A DNA stretch of 64,000 nucleotides. Source: Chloroflexi bacterium 13_1_40CM_65_17. GTDB lineage: Bacteria > Chloroflexota > Dormibacteria > Dormibacterales > Dormibacteraceae. The notes under the pieces were generated by a model that was given only the letters and a program-made list of their open reading frames with translations, ran no database searches and was not told the DNA's origin. The position numbers and the translations under genes are program-made. Below are positions 37,004-47,179 of the stretch, one piece after another (position 1 is the stretch's first letter; each line of letters begins with the position of its first letter). Location of the stretch: positions 23,696 through 87,695 of the forward strand of contig MNES01000063.1 of NCBI GenBank assembly GCA_001917815.1, given 5' to 3'.

Positions 37004-39193
37004 ATGGCTCGAAACGTTCCTGAGAAGATCAAAACCAAGGGGGGCCATCGCCCTCGGGCGCGGGTCCACGCAGGCTGGTCGCCGATCGGGCAGCGGCTGC
37101 GCCGAACCGCCCTCCTGCGAGGCCTCGGGGTCTTCGTCGCCGTGGTCCTGGTCGTTGGATTCGCGGTCGACGCATACGCGCAGTCGTTCTTCGACAGCCT
37201 GCCCTCGATCCAGGGCCTCGACAGTTCGTCGTTTGCCGGCGACACGCTGGTCACGGACCGCAACGGCGTGCTCCTCGGGGACGTTGGCAACCACGGCGAC
37301 CACCGCCTGGCCGTGCGGCTCAAGAACGTTTCGCCCGTGATGATCCAGGCCACCGTCGCGATCGAAGACAAGGGTTTCTATACCAACCCCGGTTTCGACA
37401 TCCAGGGCATCATCCGCGCCGTCCTCGACGACATCCGCGCGGGCCACATCGTCGCCGGCGGAAGCACGATCACCCAACAGCTCGCCAAGCAGCAGTTCCT
37501 GACTCCGGACCAGACGATCTCTCGAAAGGTCAAAGAGGTCGCGCTGGCACTTGAGCTGAGCCAGGCCTACTCCAAGGACCAGATCATGGAGCTCTACCTC
37601 AACAAGAGCTTCTACGGCTCGCAGTCATACGGCATCGAGGCCGCTGCCCAAAGCTACTTCCACATATCAGCATCCAAGCTCGACCTCGCGCAGTCGGCGG
37701 TGCTCGCCGGACTGCCACAGGCGCCCACCGAGTGGAACCCGGTGCTGCACCCGGAAGCTGCCAAGCTCCGGCAGACCGAGGTCCTACAGGCCATGCTCCG
37801 CTTGAACTTCATCACACAGGACCAAATGGACACGGCGCTCGCCGAAAAGCTCACATATCAGGCGCCGATCAACACCTTCTTGGCTCCGCACTTCGTCGAC
37901 TTCGTGCTTGAAGAGCTGAGGCAGCTCGGATTCAAGCCTGGTGTTCAGCAGCTGAACGTCAAGACAACGCTCGACTACCCCCTGCAGCAAATGGGCGAGG
38001 GAGTGGTGCAGGCCAACCTTGCCCACTGTCTTGCGCCTCCATCGTGCGATCCGAAAGGGCGCCTGTCCTCTGGTCTGATCGCCGAGAGTCCGACGAACGG
38101 CGAGATCTACGTGATGGTCGGTTCGCCTGACTACAACGCCCCGGGAGGGCAGTTCAACTGGACGACGACGCCACGCAACGTTGGCTCGTCGGTGAAGCCT
38201 TACACCTACGCCGCCGTGATCAACGCGCGCGCGGCCACAGTCGACACGCCGGTATATGACGGGCCGAGCCCCCTCATCTACAAGGACGCGTACAGCACGA
38301 CGAAGTTCTACAACTACGACAGCAGGTCCCACGGCGTCCTGCCTCTTAAGGAGGCGCTGGGCAACTCGCTCAACATCTGTGCCGTCAAGGTCGAGCTGTC
38401 GATCGGCGTGCCGGCAGTGCTTTCCTTCTATCGCAACATCGGCGTCCAGCCCCGCTACATCAATGCAGACGGCAGCTACGACACGCGGGCGCCGGCCGAC
38501 GAGTACGGCCCCAGCGTGACCCTGGGCGGCTACCCGATCACCCTGCTGGAGCATGTCGGTGGCATGGCGACGATCGCAAACCAGGGCGTCTATCACACGC
38601 CGGAAGCGATCCTGCAGGTGACGGATTCCCACAGCCAGGTCCTCTACCGGACGCACGCGGACCAGCGGGCTCGCCAGGCTATCGATCCAGGGGTGGCGTT
38701 CATCATCGCGACAGTCATGGCCGACGACAACAACCGCGCCAAGATCTTCGGCTACAACAGCCCACTCCACTTTCCGGACCGTATCGTGGCCGCGAAGACG
38801 GGCACCTCCGACGACTTCAAGGACGCCGCCACCGTCGGCTTCACGCCGGATCTGGCGGCCGTGCTCTGGATCGGCGACATCCTTGACATCACCCATACGA
38901 TGGTCAGGGGCTCCGACGGAGTGTTCGTCGCCACGCCCGGCTGGCACACCTTCATGTCCAACGCACTCGGTTACATCAAAGCTCCCGGTAACCGCTGGTA
39001 CTCGCCGCCCGCAAACGTGGTGGCCGGCCCCAACAACAGCTGGTACCTGAGCGACACAAAGAACATCCCGCGGCTCCCCGGCGACAACCCGCCGAGCCCG
39101 ACCCCGACGCCCATCAACATCAATGTGCCGCCCGACCCGGGAACCGGTCCGGTTCTGGCGAGCCCCGTCCCGACGCCCTCGCCTCATCCCTAG
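37004..39193 (+). CDS. class A penicillin-binding protein (PBP1A family)
   Basis: GT51: EDKGFYTNPGFD, GGSTITQQLAKQ; transpeptidase SSVKP (SxxK), SLN, KTGTS; start MARNVPEKIK. Confidence 0.93.
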   Translation: MARNVPEKIKTKGGHRPRARVHAGWSPIGQRLRRTALLRGLGVFVAVVLVVGFAVDAYAQSFFDSLPSIQGLDSSSFAGDTLVTDRNGVLLGDVGNHGDHRLAVRLKNVSPVMIQATVAIEDKGFYTNPGFDIQGIIRAVLDDIRAGHIVAGGSTITQQLAKQQFLTPDQTISRKVKEVALALELSQAYSKDQIMELYLNKSFYGSQSYGIEAAAQSYFHISASKLDLAQSAVLAGLPQAPTEWNPVLHPEAAKLRQTEVLQAMLRLNFITQDQMDTALAEKLTYQAPINTFLAPHFVDFVLEELRQLGFKPGVQQLNVKTTLDYPLQQMGEGVVQANLAHCLAPPSCDPKGRLSSGLIAESPTNGEIYVMVGSPDYNAPGGQFNWTTTPRNVGSSVKPYTYAAVINARAATVDTPVYDGPSPLIYKDAYSTTKFYNYDSRSHGVLPLKEALGNSLNICAVKVELSIGVPAVLSFYRNIGVQPRYINADGSYDTRAPADEYGPSVTLGGYPITLLEHVGGMATIANQGVYHTPEAILQVTDSHSQVLYRTHADQRARQAIDPGVAFIIATVMADDNNRAKIFGYNSPLHFPDRIVAAKTGTSDDFKDAATVGFTPDLAAVLWIGDILDITHTMVRGSDGVFVATPGWHTFMSNALGYIKAPGNRWYSPPANVVAGPNNSWYLSDTKNIPRLPGDNPPSPTPTPININVPPDPGTGPVLASPVPTPSPHP

Positions 39194-39202
39194 CCCGAAC
39201 TA

Positions 39203-39222
39203 CGGTCCGTAGAATCGGACCG
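39203..39222 (+). promoter_or_regulatory. dyad CGGTCCG-TAGAAT-CGGACCG embracing candidate -10 box of tig
   Basis: Perfect 7-bp arms flank TAGAAT 9 nt upstream of tig ATG. Confidence 0.6.
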
Positions 39223-39224
39223 CG

Positions 39225-40544
39225 ATGCCTCCATCTCTCTCGGTGACCACCGAGCAGCTGCCCAAGAGCCAGGTGGGCATGACCATCGATGTGCCCGCCG
39301 AGACCGTCGACGCGACGTACGAGCGGGTGCTGAACAGGTTGGCGTCACGCTCCAAGCTGGAGGGATTCAGGCCAGGCCGCGCGCCGCGCGCGCTGGTCGA
39401 GGCCCGGCTCGGCCCCGCCGTCCTTCGCGAAGAGGTGGTCGAGACGATGGTCCCCGAGGTGCTCCGCCAGGCGCTGGAGGAGAAATCCATCAACCCCATC
39501 GACAACCCCGACGTGGAGGTGGTCGAGCTCGAGCGCGGGCGGCCGGCGCGGCTCAAGGCCACGGTCAGCGTGATGCCGGAGGTCACACTCGGGGAGGCGG
39601 CGTCACTGAAAGTGGCCACACCCTCGGTCGAGGTCACCGACGAAATGCTCGAGCGGCGGCTTCAGGCCGTGCGCGAGCCGATGGCGGAGATCACGCCCGT
39701 CGACCGTGAGGCGCGCTCGGGCGACGTCGCGGTGATCGATGTCGAAGTCGAGGCTGATGGTCAGGTCGTGCCCTCTGAGTCGCGACAGGCGATGGAGGCC
39801 GAGCTGAAAGAAGGTGTCCTGCTGCCCGAGCTGCTCGAAACGATTCCCGGCGCCAAGGTGGGCGAGACGCGCTCCGTCACTGTGAAGTTTCCCGATGACT
39901 ACGGCGAGCCAAGGCTTGCCGGCAAGGACGGCACCATCAAGATCACAGTGCAGGGGGTCAAGGAAAAGGTCCTGCCCGACCTCGATGATGCGCTCGCCAA
40001 GCAGCTCAGCGACGGCAAGCATGAGACGGTCGAGGCGTATCGAGGCGCCACGCGCGAACAGCTCGAAGAGTCCGCCAAGGAGCTGGCGCAGCTGGCTCGC
40101 GAGCAGGCGGCTGTCAAGGCGCTGGTCGATGCATCTGAGGTTGATATCCCCGATGCGCTGGTGGAGCGGGAGCTTGCCAGTCACCTCGACTCGCTCGACC
40201 GGAGCCTGCACCGCCAAGGCCTTCGCCTCGATCGTTATCTCGAGTACCTGGGCAAAACCCCCGACCAATGGATTGCGGACGAGAGGCCCGAGGCGGAGGC
40301 GCGCCTCAAGGTCGACCTCGTTCTCGACGAGTTCGCGAAGCGCGAGCACATCGAGCCCACCGAGGAAGAGATCGACCGCTTCATAGACGAACAGGCCGCC
40401 AAGGACGAGGAGCTCAAGGGCCGCCTGGACGAGTTGAAGCGGGGGCCGAACTCGCGCCGCTTCTTTGTCTCTCGGCTGCGCCGTCTGCGAGTCCTGGAGC
40501 GGCTTTCCGAGGTCGCGGGCCACGATGTAGGCGCGCAGACTTGA
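39225..40544 (+). CDS. tig: trigger factor
   Basis: N-terminal ribosome-binding FRPGRAPRALVEARLG, PPIase domain, C-terminal helical domain; upstream of clpP/clpX. Confidence 0.94.
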   Translation: MPPSLSVTTEQLPKSQVGMTIDVPAETVDATYERVLNRLASRSKLEGFRPGRAPRALVEARLGPAVLREEVVETMVPEVLRQALEEKSINPIDNPDVEVVELERGRPARLKATVSVMPEVTLGEAASLKVATPSVEVTDEMLERRLQAVREPMAEITPVDREARSGDVAVIDVEVEADGQVVPSESRQAMEAELKEGVLLPELLETIPGAKVGETRSVTVKFPDDYGEPRLAGKDGTIKITVQGVKEKVLPDLDDALAKQLSDGKHETVEAYRGATREQLEESAKELAQLAREQAAVKALVDASEVDIPDALVERELASHLDSLDRSLHRQGLRLDRYLEYLGKTPDQWIADERPEAEARLKVDLVLDEFAKREHIEPTEEEIDRFIDEQAAKDEELKGRLDELKRGPNSRRFFVSRLRRLRVLERLSEVAGHDVGAQT

Positions 40545-40578
40545 CGGAATCCCCGGAGTCGATGTCTAGAATGGGGTG

Positions 40579-41256
40579 GTGCCTGACATGAACCGAATAC
40601 AGCGCCCGGCCGGCTACCTGGTCCCGATGGTGGTCGAGAACACAGGGCGCGGCGAACGTGCCTTCGACATCTACTCGCGTCTGCTCAAGGACCGCATCGT
40701 CTTCATCGGAACGCCAATCGACGACCAGGTTGCAAACCTGGTGGTGGCGCAGCTCCTGTTCCTGCAGTCCGAGGATCCCGAGAAAGAGATCGCCCTGTAC
40801 ATCAACAGTCCCGGCGGTCAGGTCACTGCAGGCCTGGCGATCTACGACACCATGCAGTACATCCGGCCGCCGGTCTCGACCATCTGCATCGGCATGGCTT
40901 ACTCGATGGCCGCGGTGCTGCTGGCCGGCGGTGCTCACGGTCACCGCTACGCCCTCCCGCATGCCAACATCCTCATCCACCAGCCGTGGGGCGGCATGCA
41001 GGGCCAGGCCACCGACATCCAGATCCACGCCAAGGAAATTCTGCGCACCCGCGAGCAGTTGAACCAGATCCTCGCGCGCCACACCGGCCAGAAGATCGAG
41101 AAGGTCACGCAGGACACCGAGCGCGACTACTTCCTGACCTCAGAGGCGGCGAAGGAGTACGGCTTGATAGACGACATCATCCTGACGCCGACCAAGCCCG
41201 CCGACAAAGAGAAGGAAAAAGAAAGGGAGAAGGAGAAGGTGGCCGCGACCCCATGA
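40579..41256 (+). CDS. clpP: ATP-dependent Clp protease proteolytic subunit
   Basis: [34 protein letters not shown] (Ser), ILIHQPWGG (His), DTERDYF (Asp). Confidence 0.96.
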   Translation: MPDMNRIQRPAGYLVPMVVENTGRGERAFDIYSRLLKDRIVFIGTPIDDQVANLVVAQLLFLQSEDPEKEIALYINSPGGQVTAGLAIYDTMQYIRPPVSTICIGMAYSMAAVLLAGGAHGHRYALPHANILIHQPWGGMQGQATDIQIHAKEILRTREQLNQILARHTGQKIEKVTQDTERDYFLTSEAAKEYGLIDDIILTPTKPADKEKEKEREKEKVAATP

Positions 41257-41447
41257 TCTTTCGCAGGAAGGGCAAGAGCGGCGAGGTCAAGAGGCACAAG
41301 CCGACGTGCTCCTTCTGCGGTAAGTTGCAGGGTCAGAGCGGCGTCCGGCTCGTGGCAGGCCCTGGCGTGTTCATCTGCAGCGAGTGCATCAGCCTTGCCA
41401 ACGAGATCCTGTGGGGCCATAATCCCCCGGCGCCTGCATCCTCGTAA
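41253..41447 (+). CDS. free-standing ClpX-type C4 zinc-binding domain protein (64 aa)
   Basis: [38 protein letters not shown] 41253 overlaps clpP stop (ATGA). Confidence 0.88.
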   Translation: MIFRRKGKSGEVKRHKPTCSFCGKLQGQSGVRLVAGPGVFICSECISLANEILWGHNPPAPASS

Positions 41448-41466
41448 TGGATACAGCTGAGGACCA

Positions 41467-42744
41467 ATGAACGAAAGAGAGGACCGACGCCGCTACACGC
41501 GCTGCTCGTTCTGCGGCAAGGGGCAGGACCAGGTTCGCAAGCTGGTCGCCGGTCCCGGAGTGTTCATCTGCGACCAATGCATCGACCTTTGCCAGGAGGT
41601 CCTCGAGGACGATAACCGGTCGGCCGGCACGAAGAAGCAGAAGACCGGCTTCATCCCCAACCCGAAGACGATCTGCGCCGCGCTCGACCAGTACGTGATC
41701 GGGCAGGACCGAGCGAAGAAAGTGCTCTCGGTTCAGGTCTACAACCACTACAAGCGCATCTCAGCATCGAAGTCGGTCGGCGATGTGGAGCTGACGAAGT
41801 CGAACGTTCTGCTCGTCGGGCCCACCGGCTGCGGCAAGACCTACCTCGCGCAGACGCTGGCGAAGATTCTCGACGTCCCGTTCGCGATCGCTGACGCGAC
41901 CAGCCTCACCGAGGCTGGTTACGTAGGCGAGGACGTGGAGAACATCCTGCTGCGTCTGATCCAGGCCGCCGACTTCGACATCAGCCGGGCCGAGCGCGGG
42001 ATCATCTACATCGACGAGATCGATAAGATCGCGCGCAAGTCCGACAACCCGTCGATCACACGCGACGTCAGCGGCGAAGGCGTTCAGCAGGCGCTGCTGA
42101 AGATCCTCGAGGGAACGGTCGCCAACGTTCCGCCACAGGGCGGCCGCAAGCACCCGCACCAGGATTTCATTCAGATCAACACCACCAACATCCTCTTCGT
42201 CTGCGGTGGTGCGTTCGACGGGCTGGAGAAGGTTGTCGAGCAGCGCATTGGCCGGCGTGCCATCGGCTTTGGAGCGCCCCACACCAAGATCGAGCGCAAG
42301 GCGGTTTCTGAAACGCTCAAGCACATGCAGCCTCAGGACCTGCTTAAGTACGGGTTCATCCCCGAGTTCATCGGGCGCCTTCCAATCATCGTGACCCTGC
42401 ACCACCTCGACCAGCAGGACATCGTGCGCATCCTCACCGAGCCGAAGAACGCGCTCGTGAAGCAGTACCAGAAGTTCTTCTCGCTCGACAACGTCGAGCT
42501 TGTGTTCCAGAAAGGGAGCCTCGATGCGATCGCGGAGCTCGCACTCCTGCGCGGCACCGGCGCACGCGCTCTGAAATCGATCATCGAGGAGGCGCTGCTC
42601 AACTCGATGTTCGAGATCCCCTCACGTCCTGAGATCAAGCGCTGCTTGATCTCGGAGCGTTCGATCCGCGAAGCCCTGGAACCCGAGTTCGAGTTCAGCG
42701 AAGAGGGCGACGGGCCGGCCCGACTGGTCGGCGAATCAGCTTAA
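41467..42744 (+). CDS. clpX: ATP-dependent Clp protease ATP-binding subunit ClpX
   Basis: [27 protein letters not shown] zinc finger, [23 protein letters not shown]. Confidence 0.97.
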   Translation: MNEREDRRRYTRCSFCGKGQDQVRKLVAGPGVFICDQCIDLCQEVLEDDNRSAGTKKQKTGFIPNPKTICAALDQYVIGQDRAKKVLSVQVYNHYKRISASKSVGDVELTKSNVLLVGPTGCGKTYLAQTLAKILDVPFAIADATSLTEAGYVGEDVENILLRLIQAADFDISRAERGIIYIDEIDKIARKSDNPSITRDVSGEGVQQALLKILEGTVANVPPQGGRKHPHQDFIQINTTNILFVCGGAFDGLEKVVEQRIGRRAIGFGAPHTKIERKAVSETLKHMQPQDLLKYGFIPEFIGRLPIIVTLHHLDQQDIVRILTEPKNALVKQYQKFFSLDNVELVFQKGSLDAIAELALLRGTGARALKSIIEEALLNSMFEIPSRPEIKRCLISERSIREALEPEFEFSEEGDGPARLVGESA

Positions 42745-42909
42745 GATTTGAGCATCATGTGCCGCGACGAGAGCGTCCAGGGGTCCCCGCGAACTCTCGG
42801 CGAAGCCGCCGAGTTCGTGGTGCCTGTATCTGTAGCCTCGCCGGCACTGTCGCGCTAAGCGACCGTCAGCCGGCGTCCTCCACCCCCGACCCCTAGACCA
42901 AACACGCCC
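42745..42909 (+). promoter_or_regulatory. structured 5' leader upstream of valS (unclassified)
   Basis: Hairpins GAACTC-t-CGGC-gaa-GCCG-cc-GAGTTC (42791-42816) and CCGGCactGTCGCgctaaGCGACcgtcaGCCGG. Confidence 0.45.
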
Positions 42910-45474
42910 ATGAGCAGAACCATGACCGAGATGCCGAAGTCCTACGACCACAAGGCCACCGAGGCCGGATGGTACGCGCGCTGGGATGAGGCCGGACTCT
43001 TCACGGCCAACGCGAGGAGCCCAAAACCCAAATACACAATCTGCCTGCCTCCTCCGAACATCACCGGCGAGCTTCACATGGGCCATGCGCTCAACCACTC
43101 GCTTCAGGACTTCTGCTCGAGATACAGACGGATGTCCGGGTACGAGGTGCTCTTTCTGCCGGGCATGGACCACGCCGCCATCGCCACTCAGAACGTGATC
43201 GAGAAGCAGCTCGCCGCAGAAGGAATGACGAAGGAGCAGCTCGGCCGCGAGGCGTTCGAGTCTCGCGTCAACGAGTGGTATGTGGAGGTCGGGGACACCA
43301 TCGTGAGGCAGGACCGGATCCTGGGCGCTTCGCTGGATTGGACCCGGCTTCGATTCACGATGGACGAGCGTTACGTGCGATCGGTGATGACCGCATTCGT
43401 CGCTTTCTACGAGCGCGGATGGATCTACCGTGCGCCGCGCATCGTCAACTGGTGCCCACACGACCAATCCGCCATCTCCGACCTCGAGGTGAAGTGGGAA
43501 GAGCATCACGACACGCTTTACTACATCCGCTACCCGATAGAAGGCGGCGGTGAGGTGGTGATCGCGACGGTGCGCCCCGAGACGATGCTCGCCGATACCG
43601 CGGTCGCGGTGAACCCGACGGATCCGCGCTACCGATCGATTGTCGGCAAGACCGCGATCCTTCCGCTGGTCGGAAGAAAGCTGCCGATCGTCGCCGATGA
43701 GGCTGTCGAGAAGGACTTCGGCACCGGAGCGCTCAAGGTCACGCCCGGTCATGACCAGATGGACTACGAAATCGGGCAGCGGCATCACCTCGAGATCGTC
43801 AACGGCATGCATCCCGACGGGCGGATGAACGTGCCCGGGCTGCCGTACGACGGTCTGCCCGCGCTCGAGGCGCGACAGCTCGTCGTTCGCGACCTCAAGT
43901 CGCAGGGATACGTGGTCAAGGAAGAGCCGTACACACACGAGGTCGGCCACTGCGACCGCTGCGACGCGATCATCGAGCCCCTGATCAGCGAGCAGTGGTG
44001 GCTGCGGATGGACAAGATGCGCGACAAGGCGCTCGGCGCCTCGGCCGAGGGCAAGGTGCGATGGCATCCGGAGCGCTACGAGCGGACTTACCTCGATTGG
44101 CTGCACGGCCTACGCGATTGGAACATCGGCCGCCAGCTCTGGCTGGGCCACCGGGTGCCCGTCTACAACTGTGAGAACGGGCATCGGACCGTGGCGGTCG
44201 AGCGTCCCGCTGAATGCACGGAATGCGGGAGCCGTCAGCTCACGCAGGACCCGGACGTGCTTGACACGTGGTTCTCGTCTGCGCTCTGGCCGTTCGCAAC
44301 ACTCGGTTGGCCCGACGAGACCGAGGACCTTCGCGCCTTCTATCCGAATGACATGAACAGCACGGCACGGGAGATCATCAATCTCTGGGTGAGCCGGATG
44401 ATCATGACCGGCCTCGAGTTCATGGGCGAGGTGCCGTTCTCGGATGTGGCAATCCATTGCCAGGTCCAGGCGGCAGACGGGCGGCGGATGTCGAAATCGC
44501 TAGGGACCGGACTCGATCCGCGCCGCCTGATCACCAAGTACGGGGCAGACGCAGTTCGCGCGTGGGCGGCATCGGTTGCGATGTCGAGCCAAGATGTCCG
44601 CTTCGACGAGAGCCGGGTCGAGGGTTATCGCCGTTTCTGCAACAAGCTGTGGAACGCGGAACGGTTGGTGTTGGGGAACATCGGCGACGGCGCGGTCCCG
44701 GCAATTCCCGAAGCCGATGAGCTGGAGCTCATCGAGGACCGCTGGATCCTGTCTCGGCTTGCCTCAGCGCAGCGCGAGGTCACAGACGGCATCGAGGGTT
44801 TCGAATTTCAGGATTCGATCAACGCCGCTTATGGCTGTACATGGAACGAGTTGTGCGATTGGTGGCTCGAGGCGGCGAAGGACCGGCTGAAAGATGGCGA
44901 TAAGACGGCGCAGGCGGTCGCCATCTTCTGCCTGGACAACCTGCTCCGGCTACTGCACCCATTCATGCCATTCGTCACAGAGGACCTCTGGTCCCGATTG
45001 CCGGGCGAGCGCGACTTCATCATGCGCGCGCAGTGGCCTGAGGACCTACACCGTTACGTCGACGGCCAGGCCGAGGTCGAATTCGAGCGATTGATGGACA
45101 CCGTCAACGAAATTCGCTCATATCGCAAGACGATTGCGGGCGCACCGGCCAAGGGAGGAGCGGTGAAGCTGTTCGAGCCCGCGCCACCTGACTGGGTTCG
45201 AGCGCTCACGCTGCTGGGCAGCGTTGCGGCGGTCGATGAGCTGCCGCCGGGAAAATCATTCGGTCTCAGCGCGGGCAGCATAGTGTTCCCGGCAATCGCG
45301 GCAGCGGATCCCATGATCGCCGCGAAGAAAAAGGCCGAACTGCAGAAGGAGCTGGATCGCGTGCAAGCCAAGCTGGACAATCCTGAATTCCGAGCGAAAG
45401 CCCCGGAGTCGGTGATCGCCGAACAGCAATCGAGGGCCGACGAGCTGAGAGCCGCAATCGACCGCCTCGAATAG
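42910..45474 (+). CDS. valS: valyl-tRNA synthetase
   Basis: LPPPNITGELHMGHALNHSLQD, RRMSKSLGTGLDP, C-terminal coiled coil. Confidence 0.94.
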   Translation: MSRTMTEMPKSYDHKATEAGWYARWDEAGLFTANARSPKPKYTICLPPPNITGELHMGHALNHSLQDFCSRYRRMSGYEVLFLPGMDHAAIATQNVIEKQLAAEGMTKEQLGREAFESRVNEWYVEVGDTIVRQDRILGASLDWTRLRFTMDERYVRSVMTAFVAFYERGWIYRAPRIVNWCPHDQSAISDLEVKWEEHHDTLYYIRYPIEGGGEVVIATVRPETMLADTAVAVNPTDPRYRSIVGKTAILPLVGRKLPIVADEAVEKDFGTGALKVTPGHDQMDYEIGQRHHLEIVNGMHPDGRMNVPGLPYDGLPALEARQLVVRDLKSQGYVVKEEPYTHEVGHCDRCDAIIEPLISEQWWLRMDKMRDKALGASAEGKVRWHPERYERTYLDWLHGLRDWNIGRQLWLGHRVPVYNCENGHRTVAVERPAECTECGSRQLTQDPDVLDTWFSSALWPFATLGWPDETEDLRAFYPNDMNSTAREIINLWVSRMIMTGLEFMGEVPFSDVAIHCQVQAADGRRMSKSLGTGLDPRRLITKYGADAVRAWAASVAMSSQDVRFDESRVEGYRRFCNKLWNAERLVLGNIGDGAVPAIPEADELELIEDRWILSRLASAQREVTDGIEGFEFQDSINAAYGCTWNELCDWWLEAAKDRLKDGDKTAQAVAIFCLDNLLRLLHPFMPFVTEDLWSRLPGERDFIMRAQWPEDLHRYVDGQAEVEFERLMDTVNEIRSYRKTIAGAPAKGGAVKLFEPAPPDWVRALTLLGSVAAVDELPPGKSFGLSAGSIVFPAIAAADPMIAAKKKAELQKELDRVQAKLDNPEFRAKAPESVIAEQQSRADELRAAIDRLE

Positions 45475-45495
45475 AGCCTTTACGCTAGCGGGCGC

Positions 45496-47148
45496 ATGCC
45501 CGCGATCGCCCTACTTGCGCCCGTCGCCCTCCTGCTTGCGACCGCGGGTGCGGTCGCGATTTGCGGATCCGCCGGTTGGAAAGTCGACCGGATCGTGCTC
45601 GGGGTAGGATCGCTCGGCGCGATCCTCGTGATCGTCGGCCTGTGGGCGCCGGTCCGATCCTCGCAGGAGCTGAACCTCGGCCAGCTCGGCTTCGGCGCGT
45701 CGTTCGACCTGCGGCTCGACGCCGTGAGCTTCGTCTTCTCGCTCATGGTCCTCGTTCCCGCCTCGATCCTGCTAGCTCTGCAGCCACGCCCGTGGCAGGA
45801 GACCACGGTTGCGGTACTCGGCGTGGCCGCATCGGTGCTGGCGGTGGAGTCGGGCGGAGTCCTGCTGACGGCGCTGGCGGGCGGTGCCGCCGCCACGCTT
45901 GCCGTCGTGCAGCTCGACGTCGAAGACCCCCGAGCGCCTAGACCGGCATGGGGCGTGCTTCTCGCCGCGTGGCTGGCTTTGAGCTGGGTCGGAGCGCTCC
46001 TCCAGGTGCGCAGCGGGACCGCCGTGTACGCGGCTGTGCCGGTCTCGGCTCTGACCGTGCCCGTTTTTGTCCTGATGGCAGCGTCGGCGCTGATCGCCTC
46101 GGGGCTGTTCCCGTGGCGGGGATGGGCTTCCCAGCTGTGGGGCCGGCCCGCCCTGCGTGCGGCCGGGATGACCGTCGCGACCCTGTACCCGCTGGGCTTC
46201 TACCTCCTGGTGCGCGCGTACGAAATCGGCGACGGCCGCTATCCCCACTTCTCGCTGAACGCGATCCTCGCTGCGATTGGGGTGGCGGTCGCGTTCGGAG
46301 CCGCCGCTCGCGCTCAGGCCGCAGCCACCCGCCGCGAGTATCTCGGCGAGGTCATTCCCGGCCTGGGCGGCTTTGCGCTTATGGGGATCGCTCTCGGCAC
46401 CCCGCTCGGCCTGGCCGCCGGTCTGGCGACGCTGGCCGTCGCCGCGGTTGTGGCCGCATGCCTTCCCCTCCTGCCCGATCGCGCCGGTGCCGCGTCGCTG
46501 GTGGCTATCACGGCGGCCGCGGGCTTACCGCCGGCCCTCGCCTTCGGCGTCCGAGTGCTCGACCTGGAGGCGACCTTTGAGGCCGGCAATCTGCTCGGAA
46601 TCATCGGCATCGCGGGGGCGGCGACGTGGATGGTTTCGATCATCGCGGCGGCGCGGGCCATCGGTCTGCCCGCCGGCCGAGGCCACCCGGCAAGCGAGAC
46701 CAAACCCGCAGCCGCCATGGGGCTGGCGGCCGCCACCGTTCTTGCCGGTCCCGCGCTCGGTGTCGTCCTCACTACCCTTGCGCTTCCTGTCCAGGGCGAG
46801 GTGATGCCCGCCTCCGCAGGGGTGCCGATCGGGGGCTTGACATCGGTCGTGACAGTCTCGACCGTGCTGCCTGCCTTGACCCTGCTCGCCCCCGTCCTTG
46901 TGCTGGCGCTCGTGGTCTACATGGCCGCCGGGCCGGCGCCGGTGCGCGCGCAGCCGCGTCCCGCGCTGTTTGCGTTACCGGCGGCACAACAGCTCGGTCG
47001 CCTGCGGGATCAGGTACGCAGCTTTACCGTCCCCGACCAGTACCGATTCCTCGTCGACCTGCGGGCGCTCGAGGCCGCGGCCACCAGAGGTGGGCCGCTG
47101 CTGTGGCTGGCGGCGCTCGTCGCCCTGGCGTTCGCGGTCACCCGCTGA
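45496..47148 (+). CDS. polytopic membrane protein, degenerate proton-translocating NADH dehydrogenase/hydrogenase-4 antiporter-like subunit (NuoL/M-like)
   Basis: FDLRLDAVSFVFSLMVLVPASILLAL resembles NuoL/M N-terminal motif; LFPWRGWASQLWGRPALRAAGMTVATLYPLGFYLLVR resembles PxHxWLPDA...aatmvKaGvyLllR with key residues lost. Confidence 0.6.
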   Translation: MPAIALLAPVALLLATAGAVAICGSAGWKVDRIVLGVGSLGAILVIVGLWAPVRSSQELNLGQLGFGASFDLRLDAVSFVFSLMVLVPASILLALQPRPWQETTVAVLGVAASVLAVESGGVLLTALAGGAAATLAVVQLDVEDPRAPRPAWGVLLAAWLALSWVGALLQVRSGTAVYAAVPVSALTVPVFVLMAASALIASGLFPWRGWASQLWGRPALRAAGMTVATLYPLGFYLLVRAYEIGDGRYPHFSLNAILAAIGVAVAFGAAARAQAAATRREYLGEVIPGLGGFALMGIALGTPLGLAAGLATLAVAAVVAACLPLLPDRAGAASLVAITAAAGLPPALAFGVRVLDLEATFEAGNLLGIIGIAGAATWMVSIIAAARAIGLPAGRGHPASETKPAAAMGLAAATVLAGPALGVVLTTLALPVQGEVMPASAGVPIGGLTSVVTVSTVLPALTLLAPVLVLALVVYMAAGPAPVRAQPRPALFALPAAQQLGRLRDQVRSFTVPDQYRFLVDLRALEAAATRGGPLLWLAALVALAFAVTR

Positions 47149-47179
47149 TCAACTTGCGGATGCCTGCGACCGACCGCTC

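Noticed and set aside
36254-37477. 407-aa minus ORF
   Set aside because: Antisense to three better-supported + strand genes
37784-39187. 467-aa minus ORF antisense to PBP1A
   Set aside because: Mirror ORF of a confident PBP gene
42745-42909. Classical T-box before valS
   Set aside because: GTGGTGCC does not meet the GGGTGGNACCGCG core and no specifier loop could be assigned by eye; kept only as unclassified leader
42736-44106. 456-aa minus ORF antisense to valS
   Set aside because: Mirror ORF; valS on + is unambiguous
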